Assembly: GCF_014805625.2 (NCBI RefSeq)
Contig: NW_023998456.1
Location: 964,027 to 1,028,026, forward strand
DNA length: 64,000 nucleotides
DNA from: Glossina fuscipes
Taxonomy: Eukaryota > Arthropoda > Insecta > Diptera > Glossinidae
Reading direction: 5' to 3'
Shown here: piece after piece, positions 11,961-24,633 of the stretch
How positions within the stretch are numbered: position 1 is the stretch's first letter
How the letters are laid out: each line of letters opens with the position of its first letter
The notes under the pieces: generated by a model
What the model was told of the DNA's origin: nothing
Databases searched by the model: none
Seen by the model: the letters and a program-made list of their open reading frames with translations, nothing else
Made by a program: the position numbers and the translations under genes

Positions 11961-12660
11961 GAAAAATTTGCGATTTTCAATATTTTTCGACAAAACTCGC
12001 TAAGTAATAGTAATTCAAAATTCAAAATTAGTATAAAAAATGGCGATATTTTGTTAACATTCACATCACAGAACCGTTCCTACGAAAACCGGATATTTAA
12101 AGGGTAAAAATGTATAATTTTCAACATTTCGTAGTTCATAATAGGGAATAGATAAAGCAATCAACTTTACCGAATTTGGACCACTTTGGTTTATTATCTG
12201 GATACCAGGCCACGCAAGGAATGTCAGCATATATAACCTTTTAGATGCCAAAAAGGACTAATTGCCAACCTTTTATGATGATGAGTAGACTAAATTTGAA
12301 TCACATGGGCATTTTTCTTGGATCCCAACACATACAAGTTTTCTCATGAATAGTAAGCTAATTGGTCCACAGTAACAGTTTACCAAAAATCTAACACCAC
12401 ATAGATCGGCTTTCAAAACCCGAACATATTAATATAGATAGAGACTATAATGGAAAGCAAGCCCTTATATAATGGTTAAGACTAATTTCTAGTTTTTTAT
12501 GACGGAAACTGAAAACTAATAACTTTTTTAGGAAGTAAATAAATTTGCTAAACTTGGATCACGCCACGCGATGTTTTGAGTATCCTTCAATGTGCGAGTT
12601 TTAATGAATGTAATTGGTGATATTGTTAGCAAAATGAGTGAATAACTGTACGCGGTGAAT
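11961..12660. repeat. Extension modules of family A element
   Basis: Successive short blocks with TTTTCAACATTTCGTAG and TTGGACCACTTTG recur with spacing, and they resemble the region at 7810-8390. This suggests internal reiteration inside a longer version of the element. The borders are not clear. Confidence 0.35.
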
Positions 12661-13529
12661 TGGTGTAGGCTACTTAATGTTTTATTGTTATATATTTAAA
12701 TAAGTGACAATACCGAAGCGATTCAATATTAGCTCTAATTTCAACTTTTATAACCACATATGCTGTACTCGTAATTGTTAGGAATATAGCCTGTGTGTAA
12801 ACAATTCCCTATAACTGCTTCCAATTGACTACGTCTTCTGAAAACGTGACATTCTTTTTCATCGTGTGAATTTTTATGCGCAAGCCCAGCGAACAAAGTC
12901 AGTAATATTCCTGGAAGAAAAAATATTCTGCTCGCCTGCGGTGTCTACCGGTGTCTACCGTCTCTTTTTCGGACAAATTGAAAGAATTGGTTTCCAATAA
13001 AAGTTTTGTATAACGCAAGCATCTATGTATTGCAATGATGTGTACGAAGCCAAGAGTTCTACCAGTCTATTTCGACCGCTATCAACAGGTTTCGGTGCCA
13101 CAAAACATTTCATATAGGTGAAAAGAAAATTGAATCGTTCAAAACAAAACTCGGTGATGTGCATTGTTAACATAAAAGTCTGTACATTGTGATACTTTTA
13201 ACGAAGTTGTAATGGAACGTAAGCTTTACAATTTACAGAATATTTTCCAAGTTCAAATATATTGTTTCGAAACTCATTTTTTCGCGTGAATTTTAACTTT
13301 GAATAGATCAAAGAATAGATTACATATATACGTTGGTATATCAATCTGTAGGGCTGTAAATTTTTGCTTCTAAACGTTAACGAAGTGGTATAAAATGGAA
13401 AAGCACGCTGTTTGTGTGCTGTAGAATATTTTGACGGTCCAAATTTATTCAAACGTCCTGAAGATTTTCTGGACACTTTACGATCTACTTTGATCAAAGT
13501 TATTCGTTCTATTTTTCTTCTTTTTTTAG

Positions 13530-15067
13530 GAGTCTCGCGGCAAGAGACCCCTTAAAATTTGGGATAGTTGGCGGAACGTACGGAAAGGCGTGGTAGTAAG
13601 CACATTTGAAGAATTATTAGTCCGAGGTAGGCAGTGGGCATATTCATGTTAAGCTTAGCGCTTAAAATTTAAATAAAAGTTTCTTATTGCAGGCAAAGAT
13701 AAACTAGGGGTTCCTGCCTCAGAACCTGTGCGTCTTGTTCTGGAGAGCGATGGGACCCAGATTGAAGATGGCGAATATTTTCGGACATTGGCAAATAACA
13801 CAGTGCTATTATTGTTAAGACAAGGCGAACGTTGGTATCCAACCGGCGTAGATGTCATAAAAGCTGGTAAGCAAATCCTTAGTTAGCTGAAATGACGAAC
13901 TAAAACATGATTATTTCCGACTACTTAGCTATATCAGCCATACCGAAGATCGTCTGTGAGACGATTCATGCGTTAGAATTGCATGATGAGACTCCATCGT
14001 GGAAAATTATGGATAATAAGGGTCGTGTCACGGTGGTTCTGCACTGGGATCAGCGGCAAGGCGGTGGCGGAGGAGGTGGTTCTGGGAGTGGTGCGGTTGG
14101 CGGCGGTTTGGGCCCAAGCGGCAGTGGTGCGAGTAACACAAATGGACTTATATCCTCTGATAAGTACTCACCATCGAAAAAAGGTTTGTCGGCACAAAGT
14201 TCGCTTGATAGCAAGTCAGTGTCATCGCAATCATCTCAGCAACGTTATACAAGTCCTCAAATAACGGTAATTAGTGACGAAGGACCTGCGAGTATATATC
14301 ACCCAGGTGGTGTAGTTTTGCCGCCAGGCGTTGTACTTCCGGGCACGAGTAGGAGACTTTCAAAACAAGGTGGTTCCTTCGACAGCGCTGTCGGTGCTGT
14401 GCATGTGCATACGCCCGAATGTGCTCATCATGCGCATACGCCCAGCCGTGCTGGTAGCCCCAGTACAACGGAATGCGATTTTCATTGTTGCGCGCTGCAT
14501 GAAGAGGGTCGTAAAATTGCGGTGCACAAAAGTGTGGCCACATCGCCCATCCAAGATGGTACCTCGAGCCCCCAGCCCCAACAACAAGTAACTTTAAATA
14601 TGTCATCGGTTGTGGATCCTACAATGGGCGGAAGTATGCAACGCCGTTCATCAGGTGCTAAAGGTCATGTACGGTTCCTGGATATTGCGCCGGAGCGTGA
14701 TAGTTCCGAAAGCGAGACCGAGAATACGGTCATGGAGGATGATAAAGTGACAACCGAGAAATTCCTGCTGCTCATTGATCAATTGTCGGTGGACCAGAAG
14801 CGGCATCTTAGCATCAAAGACATTGGAATTATTTTGGAGCGTCTAAACTCAAAAATATTGGATGTAGAGCGACTGGATAGAGAATCCGAATCGGATGATT
14901 GTTACAATTGGACGATTAAAGCGACAATACGTGGTGATGCTCTACGCGAATTGGGCGTCATTTATAATGGCAACTATTATGCCATCTCCGAGCATCCAGG
15001 CTACAAGGAAGAGGTTGAAGAGAACGGCGAAGAAGTCGAAGAGGAAGACGAGGAGGATAGAATCTAA
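13530..15067 (+). CDS. Drep2: Drep2, CIDE-N/DFF-family protein, exons 2-4
   Basis: Coding exons are 13530-13626, 13693-13866 and 13929-15067, with GT/AG introns; stop TAA at 15065-15067. With exon 1 at 7047 the product is 520 residues. Residues 57 to about 135 form the CIDE-N domain (RPLKIWDSW, then VRLVLESDGT, then LLLLRQGERW), the acidic/basic dimerisation module of DFF40/DFF45 and CIDE proteins. Then come HALELHDETPSWK, a Gly-rich linker (about 185-208), a Ser-rich stretch, a His/Cys-rich patch (about 300-331) and a conserved C-terminal block (about 415-502, EKFLLLIDQLS to EHPGYKEE). A strongly acidic tail ends the protein. Established knowledge: fly Drep proteins descend from the apoptotic DNA-fragmentation factor, and Drep2 is known mainly as a neuronal synaptic protein. 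No nuclease domain is present. The last exon carries most of the protein without introns. Identification is confident; exon 1 less so. Confidence 0.93.
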
Positions 15068-15600
15068 AAATTCGGGTAGACTAATATTAAAAGAAACAAC
15101 CACAACAACAACAGAAATTAATAATAATACTTAACTATAAGAAAATGTTAAAAAAAAAAAAACAGTTTTCACAAAACTATACACTTACATTAATACATAT
15201 ATATGTATATAAACAGGTGTACGTACATTATTACATCACATAAAAGCGGGCAAGCCACAGACGCGCTAATGCGGACATTAGGCATCATCAAAACTATTCA
15301 CTACACACAGTTAGAATTAAATATTGAAAAAATGTTCAAAGCAATGACAAAACGAACGCTCATAGCATAGCATAGTTATGCGATAGTAGTAGTTTCCAAA
15401 TGAAAAAAAAAAATGAAAATAGGAAGAAATTATTTGTACTCGAGTTGTGCGTGTTAAATGAAATTTCCTTAACAATTTCTGTTAAATGAAATTTCCTTAA
15501 CAATCTCTATAAAATCTCTGTTAAAGCGGTAAATATTTTTCTTTTTCCATTTTAGATAATTATTCATTTGTTAAGGAAAGATAGAATATCGTGCGTGGCA
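15068..15600 (+). other. Drep2: Drep2 3'UTR, with 28-bp direct duplication
   Basis: AT-rich sequence directly after the Drep2 stop. A 28-base unit (GTTAAATGAAATTTCCTTAA and following) occurs twice head to tail at 15453-15508. No firm poly(A) site can be chosen; several AATAAA-like sites lie further right. Confidence 0.5.
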
Positions 15601-16362
15601 TTGTTCGTTAGCACTAATGTTAGTATAATGCAAACATTTAAGCCTTTAAAGATAATTGATCATTAGTTAACAATTTTCCCATTTCAAGTTCTCGTGCCAT
15701 TCCTTTATTCAAAATTCATATTTCTTCTACAATAATATGAAAATTGATTGATTGTTCTATGTTAGGAGAGCGATCTGGAAGTGATTTGATTTTTAAACGT
15801 AGAAATCCATTTATATTAATTTCAATTACTCCAGCTTTGCTGAGGGAAATTTGGTATATATGCTAGATTTACGTAGCTATGCGAAAGTGTACGTTGGGTT
15901 GGGTTGATTTCATTATCGTAACATCTTTTCGATTTTTCAAGAGCGTGCAAACACAGTAGTGCTTACTAAGAGGATGATAAGTAATACGAGTACTTGTGTG
16001 TCTGTGTGTGTGTGTATGTATATGGGTTGATGTTTCATTTTTCTCCTAAGACTGCAGCACATTCCTATCACTTCAATTTCTAGGGATACAAAATAGCCAA
16101 AATAAGTACCGTTGGTGTAATGGAATACATGTTCGGCACATATTTCAAGGTCTTGCTACTATTGTGGAAATAAAAAATAAACATATTTTTATTCTTTGCC
16201 CATATCGACCATTAAATCATGGAAATTAGACGGTCTTGCGTAATATCTAAATTTTGTTATTATTGTTTATGGTTCAAAATTTCTTATTCGTATTACGCAC
16301 TGACTTGGTGTTAAGCTACTTTTTATTGACAACTTTTAGAATGTTTTATAAAAATGTTGTTA

Positions 16363-16515
16363 CACCCTACACCAGTTGTGGTACAAGAGCATATTAAACT
16401 TACGTGGATGTACGCCCCATTCGGAGGAATTTGAGATAGACTCACCTTTTATTATACGTATGACACGATTTTCTGAATCGATTTAAATCCATCTGTCCGC
16501 CGGGTTTTCTTGTGT
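16363..16515 (+). repeat. Family A repeat, left part only
   Basis: Begins ACACCCTACACCAGTTGTGG and carries GAATTTGAGATAGACTCACC, TTTTATTATACG and a TCTGAATCGATTTAAATCC segment before breaking off. Confidence 0.65.
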
Positions 16516-16958
16516 TTACTATATAATCGGTCGTCGTCCACTACAGTGCTTTGTGACTTGTCTTACTTCTTTTTTTTGCGTTTATCTGTAGATTATGTTA
16601 AACATTGAAAAACATGTCTATCCAAAAATACAATCCGTATTTCAGAAAAAAAACTGAGGGTGTCGGCACGGCATCACGGCAAGGTAAAAGTCCTAAAAGA
16701 CTTTGTTTGGCAAGAATAAGAAAATGTAGAAAATAAGAAAATATATGGTTTGCTGCTCCTGTTCATATTCAGTTCATTTGTGCAATGTTGAAGCAGTAAA
16801 TTTTTTGAGGATTAAAGAAATGACAAAATAGATGAGAGGAGGAAGTAAGATTTACTTAAAGTGTATATCGTATTTCTGGACAATAAAAGATTAAAATGTT
16901 AGTTTCCACAACACATATGTTGAGTTGGGAGTCGTACATCCTAATACATAAGTTTTTT

Positions 16959-17320
16959 TTTATACCCAAATCTACTTGCGGTACAAAGGCATATTAAGTT
17001 TTTGCGGATATAAACAACATCTAGAAGAATTTGACATAGACTCATTTATTATTATCCTAGCTTGTTGGGATCAGGAGAGTTTGTCTGCCTGTCTGTTTAA
17101 TATTTTGATGGTCAACCATTAGCTCGTAATCCTTGATACATCTTGTTGAAATTTGGTGTACCAATGTATTTTGGATCAAGAACGAACGCTATGGAAGGTG
17201 GCATGTACCGTACTACTTTCGTGATGACCTTCCATACAACGCATTATATTGAACTGTTGTTATGTGAATAATTGGAGGATGGTATAGGTTACTTTCGATG
17301 GTGAGACGAAAACCACTGCA
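16959..17320 (+). repeat. Family A repeat copy
   Basis: Has the left head (TATACCCAAATCTACTTGCG, GCATATTAAG), GAATTTGACATAGACTC, CTGCCTGTCTG, GAACGAACGCTATGGAA and a right part with GTTATGTGAATAATTGGAGG. It spans nearly the whole element. Confidence 0.6.
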
Positions 17321-17442
17321 ATGTTTTCACTTTACAACTTTACTTAACTTTACTAGTACATCACCATTTCCAGCGTCTCTCAGGGTACATATCAAAAATC
17401 CTGCTTTCTAATTATATTTTTAGTTATGTGCGAAGATGATGG

Positions 17443-17590
17443 TCGAATTTTTCAAATCCAACCAATTTGCTTTAAGAATTCCTGATGGATCATATAGCGA
17501 TATTCCTTATTACGGTTCGCTAAGAAGGCGTCAAAGTCGCCGTCTTTAAATGTCTGCCAAAACTCTTTCTGGACAGCTTGAGTAAACGCA
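17443..17590 (-). pseudogene. Short protein-like fragment, unidentified
   Basis: The - strand frame reads QKEFWQTFKDGDFDAFLANR and then NKEYRYMIHQEFLKQIG without a stop for about 45 codons. The residue pattern is markedly protein-like for so AT-rich a region. A weak acceptor (TTTACTCAAG) precedes it and a stop follows. I cannot name the parent. It is probably a gene fragment or lone exon. Confidence 0.3.
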
Positions 17591-18700
17591 AAAAAAATGC
17601 TTATTAGTGAAGCCAATGAAGCAAAAGTAAGTTATGTTATCGAAAATTCTTTTACGATAAAGTTGAAGATGAAAAATTGCAGAATTTGTTTCTTCATTGC
17701 ACTGCCCATTGATTGAATGATAAGAAAGTGAAAAGTGCTCAGTCTAGGAAAAAAATTTACAGACATTACGTATTAAGACAACCCTAACTTCTTTCCTTCT
17801 CTCTCTTTGAAAATGTATAAATTGTCTGTAGTAGCATTAATAAAGTAAAACAGTTCCTTACGTCTCCTTCTTTTTGTTTTCGTTTAATGTAGGTGGCTGT
17901 TGAAAGTTTGATCTAAGTAGAAAAAGTGTTGTTTTTTGTTTGTTTCTTCATGATCAGTTAGAATTTTGAAAGAATTATTTATACTAAACGCTCGATCTAA
18001 TTAGAACGTTTAAGAATTGTGACTAACTAAAATTAACATTTTTTTATTTATGAATTCATAAATACAATTACACTCATCGATTTGTTATACACGTTCTTAG
18101 CCGCAATTATTGCATATATATTCGTTAATAAATCCCATGTTCACAATTTTAATGTGCATATACATATGCAGAGATATATATATATTTTTTTTATTTATAG
18201 TTCAATAACATAAACTGCCATATTGTTCGAATAAAACATTAACGTATGTATGTATGCGTTGTGTGCATATGCTAAATGTTCTCTTTTTTATTTTTACTTT
18301 GTATTAAATTACAAAATGCATACGTATTAAATTAATTAATGTAGAACAACAGCAACCAAACACGCATAATTTTTCCAATATCAGTATATTCAAGTAGTTG
18401 TAGTGAATTTGACAATTAAAACATAAACCATATATATATTGAAAAAATAACAAGCAAACACACACGCCTTATTTTCCAAACAAAAAAAATATTATAAAAA
18501 AAAAAAGATTAAAAAAAAGAAAAAACGAAAATAATTTGTGTTCCACAAATAGTTGACAGGAAAAATATATTAAATACAAAAAAGTAAAATACAAAACCAA
18601 AAGTACTTCCATAATATTACTTCCTTAAACTATGTAAACTAGGATAATAAATGCGAACTAAATTCCTACCACATTCTTTATGTTCTCTCTCACTCTCTCA

Positions 18701-18732
<32 letters not shown>

Positions 18733-21700
18733 CTTTATTCCTATGTTAATTGCATATGTAATAATTTCTCGCATGCAATAAAATAATTTGTGAGCATTTT
18801 ACGAGAGGCCCGTCTCTTCCTTTATCTTTCTCTTTCATATGTGTCCTTTCGAATTGTACCAAATACACTAATACGAGTATTTATTGAATTTAAAAAGATT
18901 ATGAATTAAAACAAAAAAAAAAAAAAAAACCAAATATAATAAGAATTATAAAACACTGCCAGAAAAAAATAAAAAAAATAAAAAGTTTATTCCTCGGAGA
19001 GAAAACAATTCGTTAATTGTAGCATGGAAATTTTTTTTCTTAAACCTTTATGAGGTTAACATAAATATTTATTTGCATTGTACAAATGTATTGTATGTAA
19101 ACTTTGTTTTAAACAACAAAAGACTTAGACATGATATATAGCTTCGAGCTTTCTTTCGTTAAAACTTGCCACCATCAGCCGTGTTAATAACAAGAAAAGA
19201 ACAGATCCGATTATTGTCCGCTAACCAAGAATACAGGGCTTGGAGTACTTACTGTTTAAAAGGAATTGTGCAATCAACATGATACTATCCTTTACTTATA
19301 GTAGTAACACTCACACACACATGCAACGAAGCTACTACAATCAAGTCAGTTATTTACTGCTTTGGAAGATCAAAACTTGTACCTAAATACTTAAAAATAC
19401 ATAAATACTTAAAAAAAATATTGAATCAAAATCGAGACGAGCAGGAAAAACGAAAATTTTTTGGTTACTGCCGGAATATGTAACATAGATTGTAACGATG
19501 GAATCCAATAGCTATACCAATAGTAGATATTGCATTAGATTTGCCAAATAAATATAATCCATACAAATATGCATCAAAAATCCCCTAAATTATACACATT
19601 TTTGTCCAGAGGAATCGTTTTACATATAATTGATAATTTAACCAATTTCCATTTAAAATCAGATGAGTTTTTCTTATAAATTTTTGGTGTAAGTTTTCTT
19701 GAAACGAAAATTAGATGAATTTAAAATTGCGGGCAATTTAGTTGGGATTAGAAGTTTTTCTTTCATGAGATCCTCAATTGGCCATGTCGAATGGAAGGAG
19801 TGAGTAATCGAAGAGTCTACGTGAAAACATTAAGTCAATAAATATCTACAAAACGCTGCCAAATCATATGAAATACCTATGACATGTAGGATGCAATATA
19901 TGATGTATACATTAAGTACAATTTATGTATTCATTAATAACTAACACCAAGCGCTATCCATAATGAGAATAATCTCTTTAATTGTTATGAATTTCGACTA
20001 ATATCTTCACAAATATATGGTTGATGAACTATGTACACCCATACGTACAAATGCACATATTTTATTAAAGTTTTTATAAAATTTGTCCCATGCTACAATT
20101 TTCTATCGTGCGATCGATCATATTTGTGTTTTACCTCACCTACGTACACATCTTTATAAATGTTTTCTGTTTTTATGCGTTTTTTTTTTTACAAATTGTT
20201 TCAATATATATTGGTTGCAATCCTTAATCTCATTATAATTATTCCTGTGAAGAAAGTAGAACTTTTTATTCCTTATATGAAAACAAAAGATACTGTTTAC
20301 TACGCAAAGTTCGAGTACCAAAATAAAAAACAAAAAAAAACCAAAGAAAAAAAATTAATAATAACAATAATAAATGATTATTAGAAATCATCAAAAATTT
20401 ACGTACATACATAAATGCGTATATACACGCGTGAAGCACTTATTAAGACCTTAGAATCTTAGGATTCACGAATATATGCTTAGCTATGCAGTTAGGGCAA
20501 AGCGACACAAGTTTAATAAAAGTTACTCACCTAAATTGAATACGTGTATGTAGGCACAAAAATGAAAACATTCCTATGTATGTACGCCGTTGTCTGTGGC
20601 ACTAATCACAATTTGTATGAAATGATTTTTAAAAATTAATTAGAAAGAAATTATTCTGCAAATATTTTTGCATTTGTCTGAATATTCCTTAAAATGATTC
20701 CATAACAAAAAAGTTGTAACAATATAGGGAGTTTTTAGGATTTAATTTTCATATCACAAATGGCAAAGGAGCCTGGATTGCTTTCGATCACTTTTCACCT
20801 GTAACAAAGCATCAGATCATATTGGAACTCCTTTTCCGTTTCTAAATGAATCAAGACTTTTTTTATAATTTTTTTGCATCCTGTGCATGCTCGGTATGTA
20901 AGCGTATGGAGCGGAGACACCCATACACAATTCCAATTTAAGACAAAATAAATAAAGTCTTTTCATAACGTACATAAGTATAATAAAATAAAGAAAATAA
21001 AAAATAGATAAAAAATTGAAAAAAAAAAAAAAAAAAACCAACATTTGCATAAAATAGATATAGCACCTAAACATTTAACACTATTTGAATAGTTTAAATA
21101 AAAAAGGCAACAAAAGGAATAATAATAGATAAAATAAAATAAATAAAAAAATAAATGAAAATGTTAAAATAACAGTAAATATTTGAAAACAATGAATAAA
21201 CATTTAAGTAAAACTAAATAAATAAAAAAAGCAAAAAAAAAAAAAAAATTATTTGAAAAAAAAAAAAAAGAGATATACACAAACAAAAAAAAAAAAAAAG
21301 GAAAAAGAAACAACAACAACCTAGACTTTTTTTAAATTCATTCATTACAAGCAATGTAAAAATAATAAAATGATTAAACAGTGCTCTGATAAATATATAA
21401 CATAACGGTAATCATATAGACACACAGCCAAACAGACACACACACACACACACATACACACACACACACACACACACTCATAAACTATTTAAAAAAATAA
21501 TGGAAACCCATTTAATATGTAATAATAATATAGATAACATCTTAGCAGGAAGTAGAGAGAATATCTCGAATATTAAGAAGATAACAGCAACAAAAGGGAA
21601 GAGAGACGATCTAAGACGATTAACAATATCATCTGAACAAGATGGAATATTTCGAAAATCGAACTCATTTTGAAACTAATTGAAATGTTTAGTTAGGATC

Positions 21701-22411
21701 GCTGAGTTGAGAACGCTTTTGTTTATAATTTCGAAAACTTAACTAAATATTCCTGTCGAATATGTTGTTCATCCCTTATTCATTTCGTCTTATTTCGATA
21801 AAATATTTGAAAATGTATCTACCACCATCGAAAACTAATTGCAAACGAAATTTCCACATTTTGGCTACGAGACTCACAGTTCAACTAAGAATTTCAAAAG
21901 TTTTTCTTTTTCTCCATTAGATAGATAGCCGCTGTGTGTTTCAAAGGCAAAATGTAAAAGTTTAATTCATTCCGATTAATTCAAATTTCTTTTAAGGCAA
22001 CTAATGAAAACTGTTTGTTGAAAAGCGTAATGAAATTCTACCTCTTTTTTGTAAATTAAAAAAGAAAATTTAATATGAGTAAGAAAGAGACGGGAGACAT
22101 TTCAGTTTGTTGCTTATTTGAAATTACATTTTTCTAAAGTATGCTATACTTTATCCAAAGTAGATTTTCTTCCATTTCTTCTTCTTCTTCTTCTGAAATT
22201 CAGCAAATCAATAACTTATGATTTACTGTTGAGTTGAATAACAAACGGTTCAATAGGGACACCAAGCTAAATCGTAACAAAGTTGGCCGTTAACTTGATT
22301 GTAGATTTACAAATAGACCTTTCCCACGTTTCAATTATTTCCTTATTTTCTTTTATTTTCACGACTTTTGATATTAATATGTACTGGGATTTTATTGATG
22401 TTCTAAAAGAC

Positions 22412-22565
22412 TGCCTTATTGGTCCAGTAGGTAAGGCATTACGACTAACAACACAACGGTCATGGATTTGAATCTTAATTGTGGTAGAGCTGGTGCTTTA
22501 AGACTTTAGTCTTAGAATTTATTTCTCTGACTAAATTAATTATAATAATAATAATAATAATAACT
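22412..22565 (+). mobile_element. tRNA-derived SINE, + copy
   Basis: The head has an A-box-like TTGGTCCAGTAGGTAAGGCA and, about 25 bases on, a B-box-like GGATTTGAATC (22464-22474). A body with GCTTTAAGACTTTAGTCTTA follows, and the copy ends in an (ATA)n tail at about 22541-22564. A pol III promoter head, unrelated body and simple-repeat tail define a SINE. The same body and tail recur at 63679-63845 on the other strand, so it is a family. Confidence 0.62.
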
Positions 22566-24199
22566 AAAGTGCAGCAAATTTTGGTGCGTCATCTTGCCCC
22601 GCTAATATTTTCATTAGCCTGTTCAAAATTTCAAATGAAGCACCAAGTCAAAGTTTCAGGAAAGGTTATTGGTGGATATGGGTGAAGAAAGAGAGCAGTA
22701 TTTGCGCGAATGCTCCACTTATAAATAGAGACATCAGTTATCGTGGGAAAGGTCACTGCGGGTAGGTTGTTGCGAAAGCGGGCGGTATGGTGAGAGAATG
22801 ACGAGTCGCCATAATGTGTTGTGCGCTATGTCCTTATATCCACAACGAGTGGTTTGGGAACGCTGAGAAAGCCTGCCTGAAGTCCTGTTAAAAGACTTAA
22901 TTGGAGGAAAAATCTGTTTTTTCGCTGTAGAACACTTGGCCTGGATGTAGCTGGACCCTAAGCCAAAATTATATCTGCAGATTTAAACTTATTCCCACGG
23001 CTAATATAATTTCTATTTGAATAGCACATGTATCTTTAATCAATAAACGATCAGGTTTGATTTTTTTTATTAAAAAATTCAAATCGCAGTGTACAAGCGA
23101 AATTTCTATTCTCCATTTATAAACTGTATATTTAAGTTAAAGATAGTCATGGAAATAAGAATACAAAAATACGTGAATAGGTTTAGGTTTAACATTACTG
23201 TATAGTTTTTCGCTTAAGCAATCACATATTTCTATATCGGATAATGGTTGTCAAATGTTTAACAATAACGGGTACATAAAAAAAAAAAAAAACAAAAAAA
23301 AAAGTGAATAAATGTTAAGGCATTTGGAGTAATGGCAAGTTTAAAGGGCTAACTTATATTATAGAGAATAAGCAACAGATAGTAGGTCATAGATAATGGA
23401 TAGAGAATAATAAGCAACTCTTGTTAGGTCAAAGAGTAATAAAATTAAATTTCGAATAAAAAAAGGGCGAATAAGTATATGAATAAGGAAGAAAATAATT
23501 TGGTTTGAAGCATGAATCGAAAAATTTGGAAAAAAATCTAAGAGCTTCACTTATAAAGATTTTATATGAAGAGAGGAGAATATTTATTTCAAAAGAAACC
23601 TCTTCGAAGTTGAATAAAGTTCTCGAACCTCCCCTAAACATATGGGATCGGTTGAAGAACCTCTTTATTATTACAGATTGAAAAACTTTCGACTCCTTAT
23701 AATGGTGTTCATTATATATTATTTTGGGGAAAGAATTCGTTGAAGTTTATTGAATTTTCCAGCCGATATTTCTTATTTTATTCATATAATCTCTTTGCAA
23801 TTAATTAGACTGGAATAATATGTAATATATAACACAACTTAAACTTAATAACTACCAATGAATAATGAATAAAACTTAACGCGTAATAATAAAAGGCTAT
23901 AAGTTATAATTAAAAATACGTAAAGAATGATGAAAGCTTATTGTGTAATTACTATGTAAATTGATTTAAACGTTACCTTTTATATGTAATAATCTTATAT
24001 ATCAAATTTGATTGTGGTTTGATAACTAAATAACAGTTAGTTTCAAGTTTCCAAAACAAAGATTTAGAGCACAAAACTATAAATATATGTATATATATGT
24101 ATATATATATGTAAAGGCAATCATTTCAATGCAACGATAGGTGGCTAATCCACCATTTCGTAAAACGAAGGGAAGGACGATTTCTTTTCACTCCTCATA
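22566..24199. other. Noncoding, includes a GC-richer patch
   Basis: No exon recognised. About 22620-22960 is noticeably richer in G and C than its surroundings but has no sustained open frame and no known element signature. The rest is AT-rich. Confidence 0.4.
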
Positions 24200-24201
24200 T
24201 A

Positions 24202-24631
24202 CAGGGTGTGCAAACGAATTCATTGAGCTCAAATTAATTGCTTCGTAAAATGCATCTAACCCGCGCAATTTCGATAGACATCGATGATTGAACGATATAA
24301 GTTTCAGTTGTTTTCAGGCAGTCGTTCAGTGTCTATCAAAGTTTAAAGAGATGGACGTCATTCAGGGCAATGCGTATATTCTCCAGGCCTGGCCCCTTCC
24401 TATTGCCATTTATTCAGATCGACGTAATCATATTTAGCAGATCATCGTGGTTCGCAGTAGTTGAAGATATGCAAATATGGGTTCATGAGTATTCCATTAC
24501 GGAACCACGAAGTTTCGACCGCGATGGCATCCGTAAGCTACCTGGTAAATGGCAAAACACTGTAGATACTGATATACTTTAAATAAAGATGAACTTTACC
24601 AACAAAAGAAATAATTCATTTGCACACCTCG
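24202..24631 (+). mobile_element. mariner deletion derivative (430 bp)
   Basis: The left end is CAGGGTGTGCAAACGAATTC and the right end in reverse complement is CGAGGTGTGCAAATGAATTA, imperfect terminal inverted repeats of about 22 bases. Both ends are flanked by TA (24200-24201 and 24632-24633), the target duplication of Tc1/mariner elements. Inside, 24370-24582 keeps the C-terminal part of a mariner transposase (FDRDGIRKLPGKWQNTV) ending in TAA. The catalytic D,D34D region is gone, so the copy is non-autonomous. Confidence 0.82.
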
Positions 24632-24633
24632 TA

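Larger units (their letters stand above)
7200..13529 (+). other. Drep2: Drep2 intron 1 (6.3 kb)
   Basis: Bounded by GTAAAT at 7200 and a TTCTTCTTTTTTTAG acceptor at 13529. It contains several family A repeats, related modules at about 7810-8390 and 11950-12660, and decayed protein-like segments on the - strand at about 8930-10760. No further Drep2 coding exon was seen. Confidence 0.55.
15601..22400. other. AT-rich intergenic DNA, A-runs and microsatellites
   Basis: No gene is recognisable. It contains (CT)n at about 18680-18725, (CA)n at about 21435-21478, many poly(A) runs, two family A repeats (16363-16515, 16959-17320) and a short coding-like fragment on the - strand at 17443-17590. The left part may be a long Drep2 3'UTR. 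Confidence 0.5.

Noticed and set aside
13983..14606. Open frames overlapping the last Drep2 exon in other frames and on the other strand
   Set aside because: Shadows of the GC-richer Drep2 coding sequence; the Drep2 frame alone matches a known family.
22412..22480. Possible functional tRNA gene
   Set aside because: Boxes A and B are present but the cloverleaf is poor, and a SINE body with an (ATA)n tail follows at two loci.
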